64,000 bases of DNA from Saprospiraceae bacterium (lineage in GTDB: Bacteria; Bacteroidota; Bacteroidia; Chitinophagales; Saprospiraceae). The stretch is taken from positions 150,320 through 214,319 of the forward strand of contig JAHBTW010000008.1 in assembly GCA_019638385.1 (NCBI GenBank). Reading direction: 5' to 3'. The notes below the pieces were generated by a model. It was not told the origin of the DNA. It saw only the letters and a program-made list of their open reading frames with translations, and made no database searches. Shown piece after piece: positions 1 to 8,143 of this stretch; position 1 is the stretch's first letter; each line of letters starts with the position of its first letter. The position numbers and the translations under genes are program-made.

Positions 1-1231
1 TGCGCAGGGTGTGCTCCACGCGCAGTTTGTTTTCCACCTCCTGCGAGCGATACCGGAACAGCAGGTTGTCTTCGCTGGAATCGTCGTTGCGGAAGTACTT
101 TTCCGATTCGTTGTTGAGCATGTTGCGGCTGAGCACCACGGTCCAGAAGCCATTGTCGGCATAGTGTTTATACACCAATCCGTTGGTGTAGTTCCATTGC
201 GGCGACACAGGCAGGATATCTAAAAGGTACTGCTGTTCTTCGGTGTCGTCGGCGTCTAAGTTGAGTTCAAATTGGTCAATGGCGCCCAGCCCGATGAAAT
301 ACAGTTCATTGCGATTGTCAATTTTGGTTTTCACCTTCACCTGAAAGCCGTTGTAGGTGGGCAAAAACGGCAAGTCCAACGCCTTAAAAAGAAACTGTAG
401 GTACGAGCGCCTTGCCGAAACGAGGAAGGTCGTTTTTTCGCCGATGGGGCCTTCGAGCGTGCCGCCGATGTCGGTAGCGCTTACCGCAAAGGTGCCGCCG
501 ATGCGGTCGTTGCGACCCTCGCGTTGCCGGAAGTTGAACACCGAACTGGTAGCGTTGCCCCGATTGGCCGGAAAGGCGCTGCTGTAAAAATCCACCTCTT
601 GCAGAAAATTGACGTTGAGGATGCCCACCGGCCCGCCGGAAGCGCCCTGCGTGGCAAAGTGATTGATGACGGGCACTTCCACATCATCTAAAAAAAAGCG
701 GTTTTCGTTGGGCGCGCCGCCGCGAATGATGAGATCGTTGCGGAAAGAGGAAGCGCTCGTCACGCCCGGTAGGGTTTGTACCACCCTGGAGATGTCGCGG
801 TTGCCGCCGGGGTTGCGCATGATTTCCGCCACGCCGATGGTGCGCAGGCTCACCGGGCTTTCTTCCGTTTTGCGAAAAGGCGGCGATTTCACCACCACTT
901 CGGAGAGCGCTTGCGCAAATTCCTCCATTTCCAGATTGACGACAGCCGGCCGGGCCGGACTCACCTGCACCTCAAATTCCGCCGCATCCGCAAAGCCGAT
1001 ATAGCTTACGCGCACATTGTACAGCCCCGGCGGCAGATCGGTTATTTCATAATAACCATCATCGTCCGTCACGGCTCCGAGGCCGGCGCCTTCGGCTATG
1101 ACGTTGACAAAAGCAATGGGCGCCCGGTTAATTTTGTTGGTAACCCGGCCCTTGATGATGCCGTTTTGGGCTGCAACGGCGCCGGCACAACAAAAGGCAG
1201 CAACGAAAAGAAGCATTCGTATGGCGTACAT
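1..1231 (-). CDS. TonB-dependent outer-membrane receptor, N-terminal part (runs off the left edge)
   Basis: Reading the minus strand from an ATG at 1231 gives a signal peptide (MYAIRMLLFVAAFCC...) and then a carboxypeptidase-regulatory-like beta-sandwich (GIIKGRVTNKINRAPIAFVN ... LPPGLYNVRVSYIGF). A TonB plug domain follows (VVQTLPGVTS, RNDLIIRGGAPNENRFFLDD), and then the first strands of the barrel. This order is standard for Bacteroidota TonB-dependent receptors that import large substrates across the outer membrane. The C-terminal barrel is outside the window. An alternative start is the internal ATG at 1216. No SusD-like partner is visible on this side, and the substrate cannot be told. 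pnuC lies just upstream on the same strand, 49 bp away, so the two could be co-transcribed. Confidence 0.9.
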   Translation of the reverse strand, partial: MYAIRMLLFVAAFCCAGAVAAQNGIIKGRVTNKINRAPIAFVNVIAEGAGLGAVTDDDGYYEITDLPPGLYNVRVSYIGFADAAEFEVQVSPARPAVVNLEMEEFAQALSEVVVKSPPFRKTEESPVSLRTIGVAEIMRNPGGNRDISRVVQTLPGVTSASSFRNDLIIRGGAPNENRFFLDDVEVPVINHFATQGASGGPVGILNVNFLQEVDFYSSAFPANRGNATSSVFNFRQREGRNDRIGGTFAVSATDIGGTLEGPIGEKTTFLVSARRSYLQFLFKALDLPFLPTYNGFQVKVKTKIDNRNELYFIGLGAIDQFELNLDADDTEEQQYLLDILPVSPQWNYTNGLVYKHYADNGFWTVVLSRNMLNNESEKYFRNDDSSEDNLLFRYRSQEVENKLRVEHTLR

Positions 1232-1280
1232 AAGGCAGTTTTTTGGGTGCGTAACAGATGAGTGGGGGAAAGGTTTTGAG

Positions 1281-1847
1281 CTATACGACAGGTTTTAAAA
1301 TCGCCTTTCGCCACTCCAGCAGCCCCAGCGTAGCCAAGAACAGGAAAACGACATACAGCCCGGTGGTGATGTACAGCCCTTTGTACCAATACACGCCGAT
1401 GGCCACCACATCTACTACGAGCCAGAAATGCCAGGATTCTAATTTCTTGCGGGCGGTGAGCCACTGTGCCACCAAGCTCGCCACGGTTGTGAACGCATCT
1501 ATATACGGCACCGAGGCATCGGTAAAACGCTGCATAAAGAAACCCCAGGCGAGGGTGCCGCCTGCGGTGAGCGCTATCCAGCCGAAAACCGACCGCCGGC
1601 GCAGCGTTGTCACCGATAGTTCCGCATTGTTTTTGCCGCCGTGCAGCCAATGATACCAACCGTAGGCGAGCAGGAAAATATAAATGACATGCAGGATCAT
1701 GTCGGAATAGAGTTTCGCCTGATAAAAAATCCAAACGTATAAGGTCACTTGTATCAGGCCGGTGGGCCAGCACCATATATGGCGGCGCACCACGAGCCAC
1801 ACGGCGATGATCCCGAAAACAGTAGCCGTAAGTTCAATCCAATTCAT
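1281..1847 (-). CDS. pnuC: Nicotinamide riboside transporter PnuC
   Basis: A 188-aa polytopic inner-membrane protein of normal PnuC length. It carries the family hallmark near residues 26-70: a tryptophan-rich start (WCWPTGLIQV), then YVWIFYQAKLYSDMILH and a following GWYHW motif. PnuC proteins facilitate uptake of nicotinamide riboside for NAD salvage. I looked for a TPP or NAD-type riboswitch in the 145 bp upstream and did not find a convincing one. The gene reads toward the TonB-dependent receptor, which might bring a vitamin precursor across the outer membrane, but that pairing is inference from proximity. Confidence 0.92.
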   Translation of the reverse strand: MNWIELTATVFGIIAVWLVVRRHIWCWPTGLIQVTLYVWIFYQAKLYSDMILHVIYIFLLAYGWYHWLHGGKNNAELSVTTLRRRSVFGWIALTAGGTLAWGFFMQRFTDASVPYIDAFTTVASLVAQWLTARKKLESWHFWLVVDVVAIGVYWYKGLYITTGLYVVFLFLATLGLLEWRKAILKPVV

Positions 1848-1946
1848 GTTGAAAAAAAATTTCTACATCCGGGCAGCGAATCGGCCACACAAGGCATCTA
1901 TCGTATCGGTGACCAGACACACCAAAGTTTTCCTTTAGAAAGTGCG

Positions 1947-1988
1947 AAGGCCGCCGGCTTATATAGTCGGCGGCCTTTTTTGTTTTTT
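1947..1988 (+). terminator. Strong GC hairpin followed by a T tract (plus orientation)
   Basis: A 10-bp perfect stem (AAGGCCGCCG / CGGCGGCCTT) with an 11-nt AT-rich loop is followed on the plus strand by TTTTTTGTTTTTT. The T tract faces plus although both flanking genes are on the minus strand. It could be a bidirectional element for the gene ending at 1994, or terminate an unannotated plus-strand transcript. Confidence 0.6.
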
Positions 1989-1993
1989 CCTAC

Positions 1994-2956
1994 TTAGGTT
2001 CTTCTCGTCGGGATGGGCTTGGGCACGTTCTTTTTAAACAGGCGTTCGGCGGCTATATTGACCGCATCGCTGAGGTTGGGCAGTTGCTCGTTGGACCGGG
2101 CGATCACCTCGTTATAGGCGTCCACATCTTCATTGGTCATTTTGTCGCCTTTCCGAACCACTTCCGTCATGGTTTTGTAACCATTGGCTGCCAGGTCTTT
2201 ATAAAATTTCATCAGCGCGACGGCTGCATCGCGGTATTCGGTATCGCCGTTGAAATCGGGTAGCCGGCTGAGAAATGCGAGGTTGTCATCGCATATTACA
2301 TCCAACTCTTTGCGATAGCGGTCCATTTTTCCGGCGTGTTGCTCGGCGAGCGCATCAGAAAACTCGGCATCTTTTTTAGAGGTTTTGAATACGCGCAAAA
2401 AAATGTTTCGGTAGTAGTTGTTCATTCGGGTGAGCAGGGAAGCGCCGTCGGTTTTTTCCTCGTCTTCCAGCAGTTGAATGTTGTATTTTTTGGCGAAAGC
2501 CTCCTGCGCGTTGGCGGCGCGGGTACCGGCTGCGTCCAATTTTTTTTCTGCTTCGGTGGTGGCATTGAGGTATTGCTCCATGGCTTCATACGATTCGCGG
2601 CTGCTCTGCTTGAGCGTATTCACCCGGCTGAATTCCAGGCGGAAGGAGGCTAAATAGGCTTCAAACACGCCGGCTATTTCGTCGCGCAGCTTGGCATCGC
2701 CCTCGTAGGGCGGTATGGCTTTCACCGTTTTCAGCGATTGTTGTATTTGCTCAATGAGCGCCAGACGCTTCTGTTCCACCACGGCAATATCCTCGCTGTG
2801 TACGCTGTATTGCAGGTATTCCATATTTTTATTGGCCACAGCGGCGTGTTCGTTGAACAGGGCGATTCCGTATTCGCCGGGGGAAGAAAACGTGTTTTGA
2901 GCGGAAAGACCGGCAGTGCAGCAGGTCAAAACCGAGATAAGGAGTAGTTTGGTCAT
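1994..2956 (-). CDS. Exported helical protein of unknown function
   Basis: A 320-aa protein with a cleavable signal peptide (MTKLLLISVLTCCTAGLSAQ) followed by an almost wholly alpha-helical, charge-rich chain without membrane segments. The mature part contains long heptad-like stretches (around residues 60-160 and 210-300) that could form a periplasmic helical bundle. It faintly resembles proteins described as LIC11966-type surface proteins, but I cannot confirm that by eye. It stands alone, with a hairpin just beyond its stop codon. Confidence 0.75.
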   Translation of the reverse strand: MTKLLLISVLTCCTAGLSAQNTFSSPGEYGIALFNEHAAVANKNMEYLQYSVHSEDIAVVEQKRLALIEQIQQSLKTVKAIPPYEGDAKLRDEIAGVFEAYLASFRLEFSRVNTLKQSSRESYEAMEQYLNATTEAEKKLDAAGTRAANAQEAFAKKYNIQLLEDEEKTDGASLLTRMNNYYRNIFLRVFKTSKKDAEFSDALAEQHAGKMDRYRKELDVICDDNLAFLSRLPDFNGDTEYRDAAVALMKFYKDLAANGYKTMTEVVRKGDKMTNEDVDAYNEVIARSNEQLPNLSDAVNIAAERLFKKNVPKPIPTRRT

Positions 2957-3061
2957 GTCAACGTTTTTTGATACAGGGGTTAAAAATCGGCTTTTTTGAA
3001 TTAATAAGCCAACGTTTTTTGTGCTCCGTCAAAAATCTGAAAGCGAAGCCTAAGTAAATAC

Positions 3062-3069
3062 TACCTTTG
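3062..3069 (+). promoter_or_regulatory. Bacteroidota -7 box for the 3101 gene
   Basis: TACCTTTG matches the Bacteroidota -7 consensus TAnnTTTG and lies 31 bp before the ATG at 3101. No clear -33 TTG is at the expected distance. Confidence 0.45.
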
Positions 3070-3100
3070 GAACGGTTCCTCAATATGTCAACACACAACC

Positions 3101-3652
3101 ATGCGGCAGGCAATTGTTATCGGAGTGTTCCTTTTGTCCTTTCTTCCGGCACAGGCGCAGCGTAGTTGGTGGGCAAGCGCAGGCGCGGAAATAGCCGAAA
3201 CGCAGGGCCTGATCGGTTGGGCGTACGGCGCCGGCGGCGGTTTTGCCTGGGACCGGGTCTATGCCGGCGGGTTCATAACACAAACCACCGATCTGCTCAA
3301 GGCGCAGGAGGTCGGAAACGATTATGCCGTTTCGCTTCAGTTGGGCGGACTTACCGCAGCCTATCATCGCCCGGCGGCAGGGCCGGTGGAGGTTACAGCC
3401 GGATTGCGCTTAGGGCTGGGTCGCGCGGTACGCCGGTGGAAAACGCCCGGTATCCTGCCCGATCGCGACGCTATTTTTGCTGCCGTTCCATTTGTGGGAG
3501 TAGAAGTAGTAATTGCGCCCCCTGTGCGGCTGAGCCTTTGTACCGGACTTAGGATATTCGGCGGTTTTGATCAAATAGAACCGTATGACAACGGTGATTT
3601 GTCGGCCTTAGTCAATTCCCTCAACATTCGTGTAAACTTCGGAAGGCGCTGA
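3101..3652 (+). CDS. Exported small beta-barrel-like protein
   Basis: A 183-aa protein with a signal peptide (MRQAIVIGVFLLSFLPAQAQ). The mature chain has alternating hydrophobic and glycine-rich segments (GWAYGAGGGFAWDRVYAGGF, VTAGLRLGLGRAVRRW, RLSLCTGLRIFGGFD) and ends in an aromatic/hydrophobic strand (SLNIRVNFGRR). That is compatible with a small outer-membrane beta barrel. No family is recognised. It is convergent with the DUF1624 gene, with 1 bp between the stop codons. Confidence 0.7.
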   Translation: MRQAIVIGVFLLSFLPAQAQRSWWASAGAEIAETQGLIGWAYGAGGGFAWDRVYAGGFITQTTDLLKAQEVGNDYAVSLQLGGLTAAYHRPAAGPVEVTAGLRLGLGRAVRRWKTPGILPDRDAIFAAVPFVGVEVVIAPPVRLSLCTGLRIFGGFDQIEPYDNGDLSALVNSLNIRVNFGRR

Positions 3653-3653
3653 A

Positions 3654-4937
3654 TCAGGCCGCGCTCCAGCGCCGGAAAATCCGGGCTAAAGGCAATTCGT
3701 GAAACAGCCAAAATAACGGGCGATACGCCACGAAAAAAATGATCTCTGCCAATAAGGGAGCCTCTTTGCGATAGCGCAATAAAAAACGGTGCGTGGTGCG
3801 CAACATTAATACCCGCGCCCAGCGCAGCAGATAGATCGTGTAGCGGGGAACTTCCACATACAGGATGTGCCGTATTTTTTCAATATGCGCCGTGACGAAA
3901 ATGAAGAATATAACAAAGAAAGCCGCGCCGATAATCGTAGGCACAGGCCCCAATTGATGCCGCCAAAGCTGCCAAAAACCGAAGCCGAACCATGTGCCAT
4001 ATAAAATGACGTAGTGCGCCGCATAGATGGTAAGGGTTTCGGAACCGATTTTCAAAAACAGCGGGTGAAAACCTTTTTTCAGCACTTGCTCCAGCGTTAC
4101 AAATACTGACAACACCATCAGCACATGCCCGAAACGCCAAAACAGGTATTGTTTTTTCAGCCACAACTCCGACACATCCCAGTTCAGCATGGCGTGGAGA
4201 TTGGTAAATAGCTGTAAAGAGCTAAAGTGTAAAACCAGCCCGGCAGACAGTAATACGGCCGGCATCCACCATTTTTTGAAAAGCGCGGTATGGTAATGCA
4301 ATATCGAACCGGCCACGCCGCCCAGCAACGCATATCCCAACCACGGGAAAATGGTGAACGTGGAGCCATAGGCCTGCGTGAAATAATTGACCAATATGCG
4401 GGGCGCGCCGCTCCAGTCCATTTGTTCCAACATCGGAAATACTAAGAAAACCGAAACGCCGGCGATGCCTGAAAGCAGTGGGTACGAAAATTTCGTGATG
4501 CGATGCACCGCATAGATGCCGATGAGCGCCAACAGCGCCAGGCCGATAACATGTAATACATCTACCGTAATATAGTGCGGCGCGATGTTGAACACTATTA
4601 AATAGGGCAGGTACATTTTGAGCAAATAGCCCAATGCCAGGAGGAAAAAAGCACGCCGGATGCCTTTGCGCACGCGCTTGTGTTCCCGCAGCGGTTTGTT
4701 TTCCTTGAGCAGCAAAAACACAAATACAATACCCGTAACGGTGAAAAAAACCGGCGCCGTAAGCCCCCGCATGAAAAACCATACATTATACAAAATACTG
4801 CTCGTATCGCGGTATTCAGGCGCCAATACCGTATCGGTAAAATGCCCTTGCAACATCATCAAAATGGCAAATGCTCGCAGGGCGTCCAGAAAATAAATCC
4901 GAACTTTCGGCGCAGGAGATGGAAGCGTGGAAGTCAA
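3654..4937 (-). CDS. DUF1624/heparan-alpha-glucosaminide N-acetyltransferase-like membrane protein
   Basis: A 427-aa protein with about ten membrane segments. The N-terminal signature RIYFLDALRAFAILMMLQGH is that of the DUF1624/HGSNAT-catalytic family, in which the Arg-Ala and the His of the first helix are conserved. Family members are membrane acyltransferase-like proteins; the acyl acceptor here is unknown. The last about 70 residues (KIRHILYVEVPRYTIYLLRW onward) form an amphipathic cytoplasmic or periplasmic tail. It is divergent from the prolyl oligopeptidase gene, with 177 bp between the starts. Confidence 0.82.
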   Translation of the reverse strand: MTSTLPSPAPKVRIYFLDALRAFAILMMLQGHFTDTVLAPEYRDTSSILYNVWFFMRGLTAPVFFTVTGIVFVFLLLKENKPLREHKRVRKGIRRAFFLLALGYLLKMYLPYLIVFNIAPHYITVDVLHVIGLALLALIGIYAVHRITKFSYPLLSGIAGVSVFLVFPMLEQMDWSGAPRILVNYFTQAYGSTFTIFPWLGYALLGGVAGSILHYHTALFKKWWMPAVLLSAGLVLHFSSLQLFTNLHAMLNWDVSELWLKKQYLFWRFGHVLMVLSVFVTLEQVLKKGFHPLFLKIGSETLTIYAAHYVILYGTWFGFGFWQLWRHQLGPVPTIIGAAFFVIFFIFVTAHIEKIRHILYVEVPRYTIYLLRWARVLMLRTTHRFLLRYRKEAPLLAEIIFFVAYRPLFWLFHELPLARIFRRWSAA

Positions 4938-5083
4938 TGCAGGCTGTTTTTTGACCCGGAGGAAAATAAGCGGTGAACCTTCAATGCAGTAATGCCTCCT
5001 TCAAAAGGCACTTTTCGACGACAAAAGTACTACTAAACGTCTAATTGTTTCCAACCATTAACACCGAAAGCGCTCAAAGAGAT

Positions 5084-5091
5084 TACTTTTG
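5084..5091 (+). promoter_or_regulatory. -7 box for the prolyl oligopeptidase gene
   Basis: TACTTTTG fits TAnnTTTG and lies 23 bp before the ATG at 5115. The -33 element is not evident. Confidence 0.45.
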
Positions 5092-5114
5092 GCCGAATTT
5101 TAAATAAACAATCT

Positions 5115-7238
5115 ATGCGAATTCTTATTTTTATTATGCTCGCTATCGCGGCAAGTCCGGCGTTCGGGCAGGCTACTAAAAGCAAAATCACTGTGCAATA
5201 CCCGAAAACACACACCGTCGGCCAGGTGGATCACTACCACGGCACACCCGTAGCCGACCCGTACCGCTGGCTCGAAGTGGATACCGCCCCCGAAGTGGAA
5301 GCCTGGGTGGATGAGCAAAATAAAGTCACTTTCGACTACCTCGAAAAAATCCCCTACCGTGAAGCCGTCAAAAATCGTATCACCCAACTCATCAATTATC
5401 CCCGGTACTCTGCGCCCATTAAGGCCGGCGAATATTATTTTTTTTACAAAAACGACGGTCTGCAAAATCAGCCGGTCATCTATATCCAAAAGGGTCTCGG
5501 CGGCACGCCCGAAGTCTTTATTGATCCCAATGCGCTTTCAGAAGGCGGCACCGTCTCCGTCAGCCTGCTCGAGGCTTCCACCGACAACCGCTACATGGCT
5601 TACGCCCAATCGGAGGCCGGCTCTGACTGGCAGCAAATTCGTATCATAGAAATTGCCACCAAAAAACAACTGCCCGACCTGCTCCGCTGGGTCAAATTTT
5701 CCGGCGCTTCCTGGCACAACGACGGCTTTTTCTACAGCCGTTATCCTGAACCCGCCAAAGGCGCCGAACGCTCCGGCAACAACCAGTTCCACTCCATATA
5801 TTATCACCGCCTCGGCGACGATCAGGCGAAAGACCGCCTCATCTACGAGGACAAAGCCAACCCCGATTACTACCACTACGGCGGCGTGACGGAAGACCGC
5901 AAATACTTTGTGATGTACGCCGCGCCCGGCACCGACGGCTTTGCTACTTATTATAAAGACCTCAGCGCCGACGGCCCCATGACGACCCTTTTTGAAGGGT
6001 ATAAAAACAAAAGCAGCGTGGTGGAACACATCAACGGCCGCTTTCTGGTCGTCACCGACATCGGCGCGCCCAAGTACCGCCTAATCTCTGTGGACCCCGC
6101 TCGCCCTGCTCGGGAGCATTGGACGGAAATACTGCCCGAAACCGACAATCTGCTTGAAAGCGTGCGCACCGGCGGCGGAAAAATGTTTGCAAGCTATCTG
6201 GAGAATGCCACCGGTCGTATTTATCAAATGGACTACAACGGCGCCAATCGCAAAGAAGTACAATTACCCGGCCTCGGCAGTGCCGGCGGCCTTGGCGGCA
6301 AAAAGGAAGACAAGGTGCTGTTTTATGCATTTACCTCGTTCGTATATCCCAACACCGTTTTCAAATACGACCTTGCCACGGGGCAGTCTGAGCCGTTTTT
6401 TCAGTCACCGCTCCAATTCAACCCCGCCGATTATGTAGAAAAACAAGTGTTCTACACCAGTAAAGACGGTACAAAAGTGCCCATGTTTCTCGTACACAAA
6501 AAAGACCTGAAGCTGAACGGCAAAAACCCTGCCTATCTCTACGGATACGGCGGATTCAACGTGCCGCTCACGCCGGGATTCAGTGCATCGAGGTTGGTGT
6601 TGTTGGAAAACGGGGGCGTATTTGCCATGGCCAACTTGCGCGGCGGCAGCGAGTACGGCGAAGACTGGCATCAGGCGGGGATGTTGCTCAAAAAGCAAAA
6701 TGTGTTCGACGATTTCATCGCGGCCGGCGAGTACCTCATTCGCGAAAAATATACGTCCAAAAAGAAATTGGGCATTGCAGGCGGTTCCAACGGCGGCCTG
6801 CTCGTGGGCGCTTGCATGACACAGCGCCCCGATCTTTTTGCCGTAGCCCTGCCGGCTGTGGGCGTGATGGATATGTTGCGCTACCATCTCTTCACCGTGG
6901 GCAAGGGCTGGATACCGGAGTACGGCTCCAGCGATGACCCCGTACATTTCAAAAACCTCTATGCCTACTCGCCGCTGCACAACCTCAAACCGGGCGTAAA
7001 ATACCCGGCCACCATGGTCACCACCGCCGATCACGACGACCGCGTGGTGCCGGCGCACTCCTTCAAGTTTGCCGCTCAATTGCAACAAAGCCATAAAGGC
7101 CCCAATCCGGTGCTCATCCGCATCGAAAAACAGGCCGGCCACGGTGCAGGCAAACCCACCTCCAAAATCATAGAAGAAGCCGCCGATCTATGGTCGTTCT
7201 TCTTTTTCAATACCGGCACAAAGGTGATTTATAAGTGA
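5115..7238 (+). CDS. Secreted prolyl oligopeptidase (peptidase family S9A)
   Basis: A 707-aa serine peptidase cleaving after proline in short peptides. A signal peptide (MRILIFIMLAIAASPAFGQ) predicts export to the periplasm. The N-terminal part opens with the family's YRWLEVDTAPEVEAWVDEQN segment, then a seven-bladed propeller region to about residue 430, then the alpha/beta-hydrolase domain. The triad is visible: Ser558 in GGSNGG, Asp near 639-642 in DHDDRVVP, and His676 in QAGHGAGKP. The length is normal for the family. A DinB-like gene follows after 60 bp and may share the transcript. Confidence 0.95.
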   Translation: MRILIFIMLAIAASPAFGQATKSKITVQYPKTHTVGQVDHYHGTPVADPYRWLEVDTAPEVEAWVDEQNKVTFDYLEKIPYREAVKNRITQLINYPRYSAPIKAGEYYFFYKNDGLQNQPVIYIQKGLGGTPEVFIDPNALSEGGTVSVSLLEASTDNRYMAYAQSEAGSDWQQIRIIEIATKKQLPDLLRWVKFSGASWHNDGFFYSRYPEPAKGAERSGNNQFHSIYYHRLGDDQAKDRLIYEDKANPDYYHYGGVTEDRKYFVMYAAPGTDGFATYYKDLSADGPMTTLFEGYKNKSSVVEHINGRFLVVTDIGAPKYRLISVDPARPAREHWTEILPETDNLLESVRTGGGKMFASYLENATGRIYQMDYNGANRKEVQLPGLGSAGGLGGKKEDKVLFYAFTSFVYPNTVFKYDLATGQSEPFFQSPLQFNPADYVEKQVFYTSKDGTKVPMFLVHKKDLKLNGKNPAYLYGYGGFNVPLTPGFSASRLVLLENGGVFAMANLRGGSEYGEDWHQAGMLLKKQNVFDDFIAAGEYLIREKYTSKKKLGIAGGSNGGLLVGACMTQRPDLFAVALPAVGVMDMLRYHLFTVGKGWIPEYGSSDDPVHFKNLYAYSPLHNLKPGVKYPATMVTTADHDDRVVPAHSFKFAAQLQQSHKGPNPVLIRIEKQAGHGAGKPTSKIIEEAADLWSFFFFNTGTKVIYK

Positions 7239-7298
7239 GAGGCGTTGCACTGTAATGGCTCCGCTCAGCACAACTCACAACCGACAACTCACAAAATC

Positions 7299-7850
7299 AT
7301 GAATACAAACATCTCCAAGCGTCTCGACAACTTAAACCGGCTTTTAGAAGAGCTCTATGCCGAGTTGAAAAGCCATTCCGAAGAGGTGCTGAACCGCCGC
7401 CCCGGCCCGGGACAGTGGTCTGTCATGCAAAACATGGAGCATTTGCTTTTGTCGGAACACCTGTCTGAGAAGTATGTGCGCAAAAAGCTCAGCTTCAACC
7501 CGGAGCTGCCCGATTCGGGCTTTTTGGGCGCCTGGCGGGTACTCCTGTTGCGAATGAACGAGTACCTGCCGTTCAAATTCAAAGCGCCGAAAGCGGTAGG
7601 CAATGAGGCGTTGCCGGAAAGCTCTTCCTTAGAGGATACCATGAACCGCTGGCGCGCCAACCGCGCAAGCCTGCACGAATACCTGACCGGCCTCCCGAAT
7701 GAGTATTTCAAAAAATCCATTTACCGCCATTCCTTTGCAGGTCTCTTGTCGCTAAACGAGATGCTGGATTTCTTCGAACTGCACTTTCGTCGTCACTTGA
7801 AGCAGATCAGGCGCACGTTGCAGGCACAGAGCATAGAGCATAGAGCATAG
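7299..7850 (+). CDS. DinB/YfiT-superfamily four-helix protein
   Basis: A 183-aa protein starting at MNTNISKRLDNLNRL. The pattern LNRRPGPGQWSVMQNMEHLLLSE is the first metal-binding helix region of the DinB_2/YfiT-like fold, and a C-terminal ELHFRRHLKQIRR supplies further histidines. Such proteins form metal-binding four-helix bundles, often bacillithiol- or stress-related transferases; the substrate here is unknown. An in-frame ATG at 7245 is possible, but it would add a low-complexity leader. The last codons run into a repeat (CATAGAGCATAGAGCATAG), so the C-terminal tail may have been rewritten. Confidence 0.8.
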   Translation: MNTNISKRLDNLNRLLEELYAELKSHSEEVLNRRPGPGQWSVMQNMEHLLLSEHLSEKYVRKKLSFNPELPDSGFLGAWRVLLLRMNEYLPFKFKAPKAVGNEALPESSSLEDTMNRWRANRASLHEYLTGLPNEYFKKSIYRHSFAGLLSLNEMLDFFELHFRRHLKQIRRTLQAQSIEHRA

Positions 7851-8143
7851 GGGCGCGGTAGGCGGTAGGCAGTGGGCGGTTGGCGGTATTTCGGTTTACT
7901 AATTTGCCCTTTGCCCTTTTCATCCGCCGAAGCTCGCCATAGCGAGCGAAGGAGGGGTGCCAACTTGCCCATTACTCTCTGCCCTCTGCTCTCCCGATTC
8001 CTTCGTCATCGGGATGTCGCTTCGCTCCATTTGCCTCCGACTCCGCTCAGGGCAATGCTTTTTGCCTTCCCGATTCCTTCGTTCCCGCTTTCGTTCCTCA
8101 TCGGGACAGGCTATCCGGGATGCCGCTTCGCTCCATTTGCATT
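7851..8143. repeat. Intergenic mosaic of low-complexity repeats
   Basis: No gene is seen in this 293-bp gap. It strings together short repeat families found elsewhere in the window: GCATAGA units, the GGTAGGCGGTAGGCAG family, and two imperfect copies of a block starting GATTCCTTCG and ending CGCTTCGCTCCATTTGC (ends near 8034 and 8141). The second copy touches the 3' end of the giant adhesin gene. Confidence 0.75.

Noticed and set aside
1848..1946. Riboswitch upstream of pnuC (TPP or NAD type)
   Set aside because: Conserved cores such as the TPP CUGAGA segment are not present on the minus strand.
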